8,999 bases of DNA from an uncultured Oscillospiraceae bacterium (GCA_944385595.1 CALWXY010000067.1:1-8999); one strand, 5' to 3'. Shown: positions 1-5,503, counted from the stretch's first letter. Numbers and translations are program-made. Notes: generated by a model from the sequence alone, not told the origin.

Positions 1-342
1 AACGCCCGGATGCTGGCCATGCGCCGCGCTGTCGAGGCGCTGGAGCCGAGGGCGGACTTCGTCCTCATAGACGGCAACTGCGACAGGGGATTTGCAATCC
101 CGCACGAGTGCATAGTCGGCGGCGACGGCCTGAGCGCCAATATCGCCGCCGCGTCCATACTCGCCAAAGTCGAGCGCGACGCATATATGCGCAGGCTCGA
201 CGCCGAGTTCCCCGGCTACGGCTTCGCCGGACACAAGGGCTACCCAACCAAGCAGCACTACGAGGCCCTGAGCAGGCTCGGCGCCTGCCCGGAGCACAGG
301 CTTACATATCTGAGGAAGTTTTATGAGCGCGAGCAGAGCTAA
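1..342 (+). CDS. rnhB: Ribonuclease HII, C-terminal part (5' end outside window)
   Basis: RNase HII cleaves the RNA strand of RNA-DNA hybrids and starts removal of single ribonucleotides misincorporated into DNA; it is cytoplasmic and needs divalent metal. The frame is open from base 1, so only the last 113 residues are seen, roughly half of a usual 200-residue protein. Visible family motifs, numbered from the Met at base 10, are VLIDGN with Asp21, a GGD with Asp39, then SANIAAASILAKVERD (42-57) and YGFAGHKGYPTKQHYEAL near the C-terminus. By family knowledge Asp21 and Asp39 should be the last two acidic residues of the DEDD metal site; the N-terminal Asp-Glu pair lies outside the window. The stop codon lies 20 bases inside the next gene, so the two are probably co-transcribed and translationally coupled. 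Identification is firm; the true start is not visible. Confidence 0.95.
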   Translation, partial: NARMLAMRRAVEALEPRADFVLIDGNCDRGFAIPHECIVGGDGLSANIAAASILAKVERDAYMRRLDAEFPGYGFAGHKGYPTKQHYEALSRLGACPEHRLTYLRKFYEREQS

Positions 343-682
343 ACTGACGGGCGCCCGCGGCGAGCAGGCTGCCGCCGAGTTCCTGAGGAAAAAGGGCTAC
401 GAAATAGTCGGCCTCAACTACAGAGTCCGCGGGGGCGAGATAGACGTCATCGCCAAAAACCGCCGCTACCTCGTGTTTGCCGAGGTCAAAACCCGCGCGA
501 GCGGCAGCTTCGCCCTCGCGAGGGAATACGTCACCGCGGCGAAGCAGCGCAGGCTCGTATTCGCCGCCGGGCTCTACCTCGCCGCCAACCCCACGAAGCT
601 CCAGCCCCGCTTCGACGTAATCGAGATCTACACAGACAGCGGCGACATCAGCCACATTGAAAACGCCTTCGACGCGGACTGA
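323..682 (+). CDS. yraN: YraN/UPF0102 family nuclease-like protein
   Basis: This 119-residue protein belongs to UPF0102 (YraN), a small family with a restriction-endonuclease-like fold whose biochemical role is unsettled. It shows the family pattern in order: GARGEQAAAEFLRKKGY at 10-26, an asparagine/arginine stretch leading to GGEIDVIA (37-44), FAEVKTR (52-58) and RFDVIEI (96-102). Glu39, Asp41, Glu54 and Lys56 match the E-x-D...E-x-K arrangement expected of a PD-(D/E)xK nuclease site; this catalytic reading is inference. Length is normal. The ATG at 323 has a purine-rich AGGAAG at 313-318, inside the 3' end of rnhB. The gene overlaps rnhB by 20 bases; rnhB-yraN adjacency is common in bacteria and hints at a role in nucleic-acid processing. 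Confidence 0.93.
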   Translation: MSASRAKLTGARGEQAAAEFLRKKGYEIVGLNYRVRGGEIDVIAKNRRYLVFAEVKTRASGSFALAREYVTAAKQRRLVFAAGLYLAANPTKLQPRFDVIEIYTDSGDISHIENAFDAD

Positions 683-696
683 CCCGCGCCGATTTC

Positions 697-702
697 AGGA
701 GG
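697..702 (+). promoter_or_regulatory. Shine-Dalgarno site of thrC
   Basis: A full AGGAGG sits 7 bases before the ATG at 710 and fixes the thrC start. Only 27 bases separate the yraN stop from thrC, which leaves no room for a T-box, leader peptide or independent terminator, so thrC is most likely read from a promoter upstream of this window or inside rnhB/yraN. Confidence 0.85.
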
Positions 703-709
703 ACACGTT

Positions 710-2188
710 ATGAAATATTTCAGCACGAGAGACAGCTCCAACAGAGTCAGCGCCGCCAGAGCCATTGCCTCCGGCCTCGCGCCCGACGGCGGACTTTTCG
801 TCCCGGAGAGCGTGCCGCAGCTCACCGACAGCATGCTCGCCGAGCTGCGCAAGCTCGATTACCGCGGCCGCGCCGCGCGCATCATGGGCATGTTCCTCGA
901 CGATTTCACCGCCGAGGAGCTTGTGAAATACTGCGCCGCCGCCTATTCCGACAACTTCGACACGCCGCTCACCGCGCCGCTGAACATCCTCTCGGACGAC
1001 ACTGCCGTCCTCGAGCTGTGGCACGGCCCCACCTGCGCTTTCAAGGACATGGCGCTGCAGATGCTGCCGCACCTGCTCACCGCCTCGCTGCGCAAATGCG
1101 GCGAAGAGCGCGGCGTCTGCATACTCGTCGCCACCTCCGGCGACACCGGCAAGGCTGCCCTCGAGGGCTTCGCCGATGTGGACGGCACCAAAATAGTAGT
1201 GTTCTACCCGCGCGACGGCGTCTCCGACGTCCAGAAGCTCCAGATGGTCACGCAGAGCGGCGACAACGTCCTCGTCTCCGCCATCGCGGGCAATTTCGAC
1301 GACGCCCAGACCGGCGTCAAGCGCATTTTCGGCGACACGGAGTTCGCAAAGGAGCTCGACAGCCGCGGCTGGTTCCTCTCGTCCGCAAACTCCATCAACT
1401 GGGGCAGACTGTTGCCGCAGATAGTCTACTACGTCTCCGCCTACTGCGACCTGCTGAACGCGGGCAAAATCAAGGCGGGGGAGAGGATAAACTTCTGCGT
1501 CCCCACCGGCAACTTCGGCAACATCCTCGCCGGGTGGTACGCAAAGCAGATGGGCCTGCCGGTCAGCCGCTTCATCTGCGCCTCGAACAGCAACAACGTC
1601 CTCACCGACTTCATCAATACCGGCGTCTACAATCGTGAGCGCCCCTTCCACTGCACCATCAGCCCGTCCATGGATATCCTCGTCTCCAGCAACCTTGAGC
1701 GCCTGCTCTACGCCTGCTGCGGCAGCGACGCGGAGGTCGCGGGCTACATGCGCTCCCTCGCCGAGAGCGGGAAATACACCGTCAGCGACGCGCTCCGCCG
1801 CCGCATTGCGGAGGATTTCTCCGCCGGCTTCTGCGACGACGACGAGACCCGCGCGGAGATTGCGGATATGTACGCAAAGGGGTATCTCATCGACCCGCAC
1901 ACCGCCGTTGCGTTCAAAGTGCTGCGCGACTACCGCGAGCGCTCCGGCGACGCGACGCCCACCGTCGTCGTCTCGACGGCCAGCCCCTTCAAATTCTGCG
2001 ACAGCGTCCTCGCCGCCCTCGGCGAGAGCACCGGCGCCCCCGGCACTGAGCTGATTGACCGCCTCGCCGAGCGCACCGGCGCAAATCCGCCGCGTCCGCT
2101 CTCCAATCTCGCGGGCAGGGCTGTGCGATTCACCGGCTGCATCGAAAAAGAGGCCATGCGCGAGCTCACTAGCGACTTCCTGAAATAA
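710..2188 (+). CDS. thrC: Threonine synthase (PLP-dependent)
   Basis: Threonine synthase converts O-phospho-L-homoserine and water to L-threonine and phosphate, the last step of threonine biosynthesis, in the cytoplasm with pyridoxal phosphate. The 492-residue length fits the longer ThrC class (E. coli/yeast type, roughly 430-510 residues), not the shorter Bacillus type of about 350. The N-terminus (MKYFSTRDSS, then GLAPDGGLFVPE at 22-33) is typical. HGPTCAFKDMALQ at 105-117 holds the expected Schiff-base lysine, Lys112. ATSGDTGKAALEGF (141-154) and PTGNFGNILAGWYAKQMGLP (265-284) are the phosphate- and cofactor-binding segments of this fold-type II enzyme. The start has an ideal Shine-Dalgarno site. 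No other thr gene is next to it; its upstream neighbours, rnhB and yraN, are unrelated in function. The frame is intact and the call is firm. Confidence 0.97.
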   Translation: MKYFSTRDSSNRVSAARAIASGLAPDGGLFVPESVPQLTDSMLAELRKLDYRGRAARIMGMFLDDFTAEELVKYCAAAYSDNFDTPLTAPLNILSDDTAVLELWHGPTCAFKDMALQMLPHLLTASLRKCGEERGVCILVATSGDTGKAALEGFADVDGTKIVVFYPRDGVSDVQKLQMVTQSGDNVLVSAIAGNFDDAQTGVKRIFGDTEFAKELDSRGWFLSSANSINWGRLLPQIVYYVSAYCDLLNAGKIKAGERINFCVPTGNFGNILAGWYAKQMGLPVSRFICASNSNNVLTDFINTGVYNRERPFHCTISPSMDILVSSNLERLLYACCGSDAEVAGYMRSLAESGKYTVSDALRRRIAEDFSAGFCDDDETRAEIADMYAKGYLIDPHTAVAFKVLRDYRERSGDATPTVVVSTASPFKFCDSVLAALGESTGAPGTELIDRLAERTGANPPRPLSNLAGRAVRFTGCIEKEAMRELTSDFLK

Positions 2189-2190
2189 AA

Positions 2191-2218
2191 ACGCCGCCCC
2201 GCCACGGCGGGGCGACGT
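2191..2218 (-). terminator. GC-rich palindrome, terminator best oriented for leftward transcripts
   Basis: A 9-bp GC stem (2195-2203 with 2206-2214) is extended by three outer pairs across one C-A mismatch. Read on the minus strand the stem is followed at once by TTTTTATTT (the A-run overlapping the thrC stop), a good rho-independent signature. Read on the plus strand it is followed only by TTAGCTT, a poor U-tract. It starts 3 bases after thrC ends, so it would shield thrC from leftward read-through, while helping rightward thrC termination only weakly. Confidence 0.65.
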
Positions 2219-2224
2219 TAGCTT

Positions 2225-2254
2225 GCCGAAAAAGCCTTTCAGTGCTTTTTCGGC
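2225..2254. repeat. Perfect 11-bp hairpin
   Basis: GCCGAAAAAGC at 2225-2235 is exactly complementary to GCTTTTTCGGC at 2244-2254, with an 8-base loop. The U-run is inside the stem and not after it, so this does not look like a simple terminator. It is followed by TGCGCTT, similar to the linker that separates the next two hairpins. Confidence 0.7.
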
Positions 2255-2261
2255 TGCGCTT

Positions 2262-2336
2262 ACCGCCGGGCATTTTCGAAAGCGAAAATGCCGCTGCGCT
2301 CAAAAAGCTCGAATTATCGAGCTTTTTGACGGCGGT
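2262..2336. repeat. Predicted three-way junction enclosing two perfect hairpins
   Basis: ACCGCCG at 2262-2268 pairs with CGGCGGT at 2330-2336. Directly inside, with no unpaired base, sits a 10-bp hairpin (2269-2278 with 2283-2292, loop AAAG), then a 7-base linker GCTGCGC, then a perfect 13-bp hairpin (2300-2312 with 2317-2329, loop ATTA) that abuts the closing stem. All pairs were checked base by base. Two flush coaxial joints and one linker form a compact structure unlikely to arise by chance. Function is unknown; it could be a structured RNA element, a repeat-element core or a DNA cruciform. Confidence 0.6.
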
Positions 2337-2345
2337 CTATCGGAT

Positions 2346-2369
2346 TTGAGGAGGGCCTTGCCCCCTCAA
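2346..2369. repeat. 10-bp hairpin with one bulged A
   Basis: TTGAGG-GGGC (2346-2351 and 2353-2356, with A2352 bulged) pairs with GCCCCCTCAA at 2360-2369 around a CTT loop. No U-tract follows, so a terminator role is doubtful. It is part of the hairpin cluster. Confidence 0.6.
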
Positions 2370-2422
2370 GCTCCCCCGCTGTATGCTGTTACGATTATCT
2401 GCGGGCGGATTTTTGAGATTTT

Positions 2423-2450
2423 ACGCCGCCCCGCCGAGGCGGGGCGACGT
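2423..2450 (+). terminator. Second copy of the GC-rich palindrome, terminator best oriented for rightward transcripts
   Basis: The arms are identical to those at 2191-2218; only the two loop bases differ (GA instead of AC). On the plus strand the stem is followed by CTTTTCAATTT, a moderate U-tract, while on the minus strand it is followed by AAAATCTC. It therefore suits rightward (thrC) transcripts, stopping them just before the oppositely oriented DUF1540 gene, whose stop lies 15 bases further right. Confidence 0.5.
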
Positions 2451-2465
2451 CTTTTCAATTTCCCT

Positions 2466-2639
2466 TCAGTTTTTGGCGACGAAGGTGGAGCAGAAGGTCT
2501 CGCTCTTCTGCTTCGCGCTGGCGTTCTCGACGTTGATGGACTTCGCGCAGCAGTGGCCGGAATCGGTGTGGTAGGTGCAGTTCTCAACACAGCAGCCGAC
2601 GGCGGTCACGCGGGAGCAGTTTTTCTTGTTATCGTTCAT
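2466..2639 (-). CDS. Small Cys-rich DUF1540-type protein (57 aa)
   Basis: This short leftward gene begins at an ATG at 2637-2639 and ends with TGA at 2466-2468. The product starts MNDNKKNCSR and has seven cysteines (8, 16, 17, 21, 30, 31, 50). The pattern C-V-E-N-C-T-Y-H at 17-24, then CCAKSINVENA at 30-40 and TFCSTF at 48-53, fits the DUF1540 domain, known from many Clostridia as small proteins of unknown function with four conserved Cys likely to bind a metal; here those would be Cys17, 21, 31 and 50. There is no signal peptide or membrane segment, so it should be cytoplasmic. GGAGG (plus coordinates 2647-2651) lies 7 bases before the start. It faces thrC tail to tail and is divergent from the phosphoesterase gene. 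Metal binding is inferred; the family assignment is from motif memory only. Confidence 0.85.
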   Translation of the reverse strand: MNDNKKNCSRVTAVGCCVENCTYHTDSGHCCAKSINVENASAKQKSETFCSTFVAKN

Positions 2640-2649
2640 TTCAAAGCCT

Positions 2650-2680
2650 CCGGAGAGTATTCCGGCGGCTCAGCCGCCGG
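2650..2680. promoter_or_regulatory. Palindrome and alternative stem in the DUF1540 leader
   Basis: CCGGCGGCTCAGCCGCCGG at 2662-2680 is a perfect 19-base inverted repeat centred on C2671. Its left arm overlaps a second possible stem, CCGGA (2650-2654) with TCCGG (2661-2665). On the leftward transcript the second stem would cover two bases of the GGAGG ribosome site, and the two stems cannot form together. It may be a DNA operator in the divergent intergenic region or an RNA switch; either is inference. Confidence 0.4.
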
Positions 2681-2690
2681 TGATATCATT

Positions 2691-2700
2691 ATGCGCGCAT
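2691..2700. repeat. Perfect 10-base palindrome ATGCGCGCAT
   Basis: The ten bases equal their own reverse complement and lie between the divergent DUF1540 and phosphoesterase genes, 26 bases before the latter's start. TGATATCA at 2681-2688 is another perfect palindrome next to it. These could be operator half-sites, but short palindromes occur by chance and no known regulator site is recognised. Confidence 0.3.
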
Positions 2701-2708
2701 AGCGGCGG

Positions 2709-2714
2709 ATTATA
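2709..2714 (-). promoter_or_regulatory. Candidate -10 element for the DUF1540 gene
   Basis: A perfect TATAAT is read on the minus strand here, which would start a leftward transcript near 2702 with a leader of about 60 bases carrying the 2662-2680 palindrome. No good -35 is found 16-18 bases further upstream (the best is GTAAAG-like), so the call is weak. No convincing rightward promoter for the phosphoesterase gene was found in the same interval. Confidence 0.3.
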
Positions 2715-2725
2715 CGGAGGAATGT

Positions 2726-3415
2726 ATGGCACTTTACGCTATAGGCGATTTGCACCTCTCGTTCGGCTCCGACAAGCCGATGGACATTTTCGGCCCCCGC
2801 TGGGACGGCTACGTCGAAAAGCTCCGGCGCGGCTTCGAGCGCCTCGGAGCGGAGGACTGCTGCGTCATCTGCGGCGACCTCAGCTGGGCAATGAGCCTCG
2901 AGGGCGCGAGGGAGGATTTTTTGTTCATCGACAGCCTGCCGGGCCGCAAAATCATACTCAAAGGCAACCACGACTACTGGTGGTCGACGGCCTCAAAGGC
3001 CATGAAGATGTTCGAGGCCTGGGGCATAGGCACAATCGAGATACTCCACAACAACTGCTGCTCCTACGGCGACGCCGCCGTCTGCGGCACCAGAGGCTGG
3101 TTCTACGAGGAGGAGACCGGCTCGCAGCATGACAGGAAAATCATGCTGCGCGAGATCGGCCGCCTCGAGACCTCGCTAAAAGCGGCGGGGGAGAGGGACA
3201 AATACGTCTTTCTGCACTACCCGCCGAAATACGGCGACTACGAGTGTCCTGAGATTCTCGAGCTGCTCAGCCGCTACTCGGCGAAGCTCTGCTGCACCGG
3301 GCACATCCACGGCCCCGGCCTGCGCCGCATTTTCGAGGGCAGGCTCGGCCAAACGGAGTTCAAAACCGTATCCGGCGACTATGTGGACTTCATTCCGCAG
3401 AAAATTTTGGACTGA
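2726..3415 (+). CDS. Calcineurin-like metallophosphoesterase (COG1768-like)
   Basis: This 229-residue cytoplasmic protein is a two-metal phosphoesterase of the calcineurin-like superfamily; its natural substrate is unknown. All five canonical motifs are present: GDLH at 7-10 (Asp8, His10), GDLSWA at 50-55 (Asp51), GNHDYWW at 80-86 (Asn81, His82, Asp83), FLHYPP at 162-167 (His164) and GHIHG at 192-196 (His193, His195). The WW after GNHD and the overall length resemble the predicted phosphohydrolases grouped as COG1768, frequent in Clostridia; this subgroup call is from memory. GGAGG at 2716-2720 precedes the ATG by 5 bases. The protein is cysteine-rich, with three CC pairs (45-46, 111-112, 189-190). 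It is divergent from the DUF1540 gene and ends 118 bases before tig. I see no terminator after it. Confidence 0.9.
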   Translation: MALYAIGDLHLSFGSDKPMDIFGPRWDGYVEKLRRGFERLGAEDCCVICGDLSWAMSLEGAREDFLFIDSLPGRKIILKGNHDYWWSTASKAMKMFEAWGIGTIEILHNNCCSYGDAAVCGTRGWFYEEETGSQHDRKIMLREIGRLETSLKAAGERDKYVFLHYPPKYGDYECPEILELLSRYSAKLCCTGHIHGPGLRRIFEGRLGQTEFKTVSGDYVDFIPQKILD

Positions 3416-3439
3416 TTCCCGGAAAAATTGTAGAAATGT

Positions 3440-3468
3440 TTGCAATTACCGTGGATTTCTGATATAAT
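3440..3468 (+). promoter_or_regulatory. Sigma-A promoter of the tig-clpP-clpX operon
   Basis: TTGCAA at 3440-3445 and TATAAT at 3463-3468 are separated by exactly 17 bases, and TG at 3460-3461 makes an extended -10. The expected start is near 3475, giving a leader of about 59 bases. A second TATAAT at 3489-3494 has no matching -35. The local base composition is much more AT-rich than the surrounding genes. No CIRCE inverted repeat and no CtsR-type GGTCAAA direct repeat is seen. Confidence 0.85.
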
Positions 3469-3495
3469 ACCCGCTGCTGTAATATTTGTATAATG

Positions 3496-3510
3496 ATCAG
3501 CCTTGCTGAT
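3496..3510 (+). promoter_or_regulatory. Small hairpin in the tig leader
   Basis: ATCAGC at 3496-3501 pairs with GCTGAT at 3505-3510 around a CTT loop. It ends 7 bases before the AGGAGG ribosome site (3518-3523), which is 10 bases from the ATG. It could stabilise the 5' end of the mRNA or be fortuitous; no U-tract follows, so it is not a terminator. Confidence 0.35.
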
Positions 3511-3533
3511 TCTATGTAGGAGGAAGTTTTCCA

Positions 3534-4841
3534 ATGAAAGTCAAAAACATTGAAAAGAAAGAGCACAACGTAGTCAGCTTCTCCGTGGAGATAGAGCCCT
3601 CGGAGTTCGAGACCGCCGTCAACAGGGCATATCTTAAAAATAAAAAGAATATCTTCGTCCCCGGCTTCCGCAAGGGCAAGGTCGCCCGTATGGTCGTCGA
3701 GGGTTACTATGGCGCCGACGTGTTCTATGAGGACGCGCTCGAGATGCTTTACCCCACCGCCTATGACACCGGTGTCAGCGACGACAGCATCAAGGCTGTC
3801 GGCCGTCCCACCGTCGCCGACGTCAATATAGGCGACGACAAGACCGTCACCGTCACCTTCGAGACCGCCGTCTACCCCGAGGTCACCCTCGGCCAGTACC
3901 GCGGCCTTGAGGCCGTCAAGACCGTCCAGCCCGTCACCGACGAGGAGATCGACGCCGACCTCGAGCGTATGCGCGAGAAGAACGCCCGCATCGAGACCGT
4001 CGAGCGTCCCGCCCAGAATGGCGATATCGCCGTCATCGACTACGAGGGCTTCGAGGGCGGCAAGGCCTTCGAGGGCGGCAAGGGCGAGAACCACGAGCTC
4101 ACCCTCGGCTCCGGCGCCTTTATCCCCGGCTTCGAGGAGCAGGTCGTCGGCATGAGCGCCGGCGAGGAGAAAGAGATTAATGTCACCTTCCCCGAGCAGT
4201 ACCACGCCAAAGACCTGGCCGGCAAGCCCGCCACCTTCAAGGTCAAGCTCAAGGAGGTCAAGGTCAAGGAGCTGCCCGCGCTCGACGACGAGTTCGCCAA
4301 GGACGTCTCCACCGAGTTCGACACCCTCGAGCAGCTGCGCAGCGACGCCAAGTCCAGACTTGAGAAGGGCCGCGAGGCCGCCGCTGAGAACCTCTTCCGC
4401 GAGGCTCTGCTCCAGAAGGCCATCGACAACATGCAGGTCGACATCCCCGACGGCATGATTGAGGATAAGGTCGACCAGATGGTCGAGGACTACAGCAACA
4501 ACATGCGCCAGTACAGCATGACCCTCGAGCAGTATGCCGGCATGATGGGCATGGATGTCAAGGGCTTCCGCGACACCATCACCCCCTCCGCCAAGCATCA
4601 GGTTCAGATGGAGCTGCTGTTCAACGCCATCTATGAGGCCGAGAACATCGAGGTCCCCGAGAAGGAGATTGACGACGAGTACGCCAAGATTGCCGAGGAG
4701 TACGGCATGGAGGCCGACAAGGTCCGTGAGATTATAACCGTCGACACCGTCAAGAAAGAGCTCGGCCTGCTCAAGGCCGCCGATATAGTCTACACCACCG
4801 GCGTGCCCGTGGCCGAGGAAAAGAAAGAGGATAAAGAATAA
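3534..4841 (+). CDS. tig: Trigger factor, ribosome-associated chaperone and PPIase
   Basis: Trigger factor binds ribosomes beside the exit tunnel, shields nascent chains and catalyses prolyl cis-trans isomerisation. The 435 residues cover the usual three domains: an N-terminal ribosome-binding domain (about 1-125) with FVPGFRKGKVAR at 41-52; an FKBP-type PPIase domain (about 160-245) with GDIAVIDYEGF, LGSGAFIPGFEEQVVGM and YHAKDLAGKPATFKVKLKEV; and a helical C-terminal chaperone domain (about 250-420), with an acidic/lysine tail ending EEKKEDKE. The ribosome-binding signature normally reads GFRxGKxP; here the proline is replaced by Ala51. Lysine codons are mostly AAG, unlike neighbouring genes, which fits high expression. 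It is first in the operon, 60 bases before clpP, and has its own strong promoter. The ATG is supported by AGGAGG, with a slightly long 10-base spacer. Confidence 0.97.
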   Translation: MKVKNIEKKEHNVVSFSVEIEPSEFETAVNRAYLKNKKNIFVPGFRKGKVARMVVEGYYGADVFYEDALEMLYPTAYDTGVSDDSIKAVGRPTVADVNIGDDKTVTVTFETAVYPEVTLGQYRGLEAVKTVQPVTDEEIDADLERMREKNARIETVERPAQNGDIAVIDYEGFEGGKAFEGGKGENHELTLGSGAFIPGFEEQVVGMSAGEEKEINVTFPEQYHAKDLAGKPATFKVKLKEVKVKELPALDDEFAKDVSTEFDTLEQLRSDAKSRLEKGREAAAENLFREALLQKAIDNMQVDIPDGMIEDKVDQMVEDYSNNMRQYSMTLEQYAGMMGMDVKGFRDTITPSAKHQVQMELLFNAIYEAENIEVPEKEIDDEYAKIAEEYGMEADKVREIITVDTVKKELGLLKAADIVYTTGVPVAEEKKEDKE

Positions 4842-4887
4842 GGAAAGCACCGATTGGATATGCTCTCTGAGATGCAATTTTTGGTAA

Positions 4888-4892
4888 AGGAG
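4888..4892 (+). promoter_or_regulatory. Shine-Dalgarno site fixing the clpP start at 4902
   Basis: AGGAG lies 9 bases before the ATG at 4902. The same frame is open further back to a TTG at 4854 and an ATG at 4860, but neither has a comparable site, and starting there would add residues upstream of the conserved N-terminal SLVPYVVEQ of ClpP. The ATG at 4902 is therefore preferred. Confidence 0.8.
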
Positions 4893-4901
4893 AGTTTTGT
4901 T

Positions 4902-5483
4902 ATGAGCCTAGTACCCTATGTTGTGGAGCAGACCTCGCGCGGCGAGCGCTCCTACGATATTTTCTCCCGCCTTCTCAACGACCGCATCATCATGCTGTCC
5001 GAGGAGGTCAACGACACCACGGCGAGCCTTATCGTCGCCCAGCTCCTCTATCTCGAGGCGCAGGACCCTGATAAGGACATCCAGTTCTACATCAACAGCC
5101 CCGGCGGCTCCGTCACAGCCGGTATGGCCATCTACGACACAATGCAGTACGTTAAGTGCGACGTGTCCACCATCTGCATAGGCATGGCGGCGTCCATGGG
5201 CGCGTTCCTGCTGTCCTCCGGCGCCAAGGGCAAGCGCCTCGCGCTGCCCAACGCCGAGATTATGATACACCAGCCCTCTGCCGGCACCCAGGGCCAGATC
5301 ACCGACATGGCCATCCACCTGCGCCGCCTTGAGATTATCAAGCAGCGCATGAACCGCATCATGTCCGAGAACACCGGCAAGCCCATCGAGGTTGTCACCG
5401 CCGACTGCGAGCGCGACAACTTCATGAGCTCCCAGGAGGCTCTGGAATACGGCCTCATCGACAAGGTCATCGTGTCGCGCTGA
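4902..5483 (+). CDS. clpP: ATP-dependent Clp protease proteolytic subunit
   Basis: ClpP forms the double-ring 14-subunit serine peptidase chamber that degrades proteins fed in by ClpX or other Clp ATPases. From the ATG at 4902 the protein is 193 residues, normal for the family. The N-terminus MSLVPYVVEQTSRGERSYDIF forms the axial loop region. The catalytic triad is visible: Ser98 in GMAASMGAF, His123 in MIHQP and Asp172 in ERDNFM. YINSPGGSVTAGMAIYDTM (63-81) holds the oxyanion glycines, and the handle helix region around residues 130-155 is intact. There is no propeptide beyond a few residues. The gene lies between tig and clpX, with no terminator on either side, so all three should share the tig promoter. 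The identification is certain; there is one clpP in the window and no sign of a paralogue. Confidence 0.98.
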   Translation: MSLVPYVVEQTSRGERSYDIFSRLLNDRIIMLSEEVNDTTASLIVAQLLYLEAQDPDKDIQFYINSPGGSVTAGMAIYDTMQYVKCDVSTICIGMAASMGAFLLSSGAKGKRLALPNAEIMIHQPSAGTQGQITDMAIHLRRLEIIKQRMNRIMSENTGKPIEVVTADCERDNFMSSQEALEYGLIDKVIVSR

Positions 5484-5503
5484 GCGGACACAAAAGGAGA
5501 ATT

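Larger units (their letters stand above)
2191..2450. repeat. Intergenic cluster of inverted repeats bounded by two copies of one palindrome
   Basis: This non-coding stretch between the convergent genes thrC and the DUF1540 gene is almost fully occupied by self-complementary sequence. A 28-base palindrome occurs at 2191-2218 and again in direct orientation at 2423-2450; the copies match at 26 of 28 positions and differ only in the two central loop bases. Between them lie an 11-bp hairpin (2225-2254), a three-way-junction candidate (2262-2336) and a 10-bp hairpin with one bulge (2346-2369). About 50 bases (2370-2422) show no strong structure. The layout resembles a REP/MITE-like non-autonomous repeat, but no transposase is present and a genome-wide copy number cannot be seen from here. 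A rightward open frame crosses the area but is broken up by these hairpins and runs antisense to the DUF1540 gene, so I do not call it. Confidence 0.75.

Noticed and set aside
683..709. Possible T-box, threonine leader peptide or riboswitch before thrC
   Set aside because: Only 27 bases separate yraN and thrC and they hold just the Shine-Dalgarno site; no leader structure fits.
695..1900. Long leftward open frame opposite thrC (about 400 codons)
   Set aside because: It mirrors the codon periodicity of thrC: GC-rich third positions on the plus strand remove stops from the antisense frame. The translation is low-complexity V/A/G/D/E/R-rich with no family motif and no ribosome site.
2223..2702. 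Rightward open frame of about 159 codons across the hairpin cluster
   Set aside because: It runs through three inverted repeats and then antisense through the DUF1540 gene, has no ribosome site and no family motif. The early part is basically translated palindrome.
3416..3533. Heat-shock operator (CIRCE or CtsR) in front of tig
   Set aside because: Neither the CIRCE inverted repeat nor a GGTCAAA-type direct repeat is present; only a sigma-A promoter and a small hairpin are seen.
3390..4877. Long leftward open frame opposite tig (about 495 codons)
   Set aside because: It is a shadow of the highly biased tig codons; the product is leucine/glycine/aspartate-rich repetition with no domain, while tig has all expected motifs.
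4854..4901. TTG or ATG starts that would lengthen ClpP by 14 to 16 residues
   Set aside because: The ATG at 4902 has a clear AGGAG site and gives the conserved family N-terminus; the upstream starts do not.
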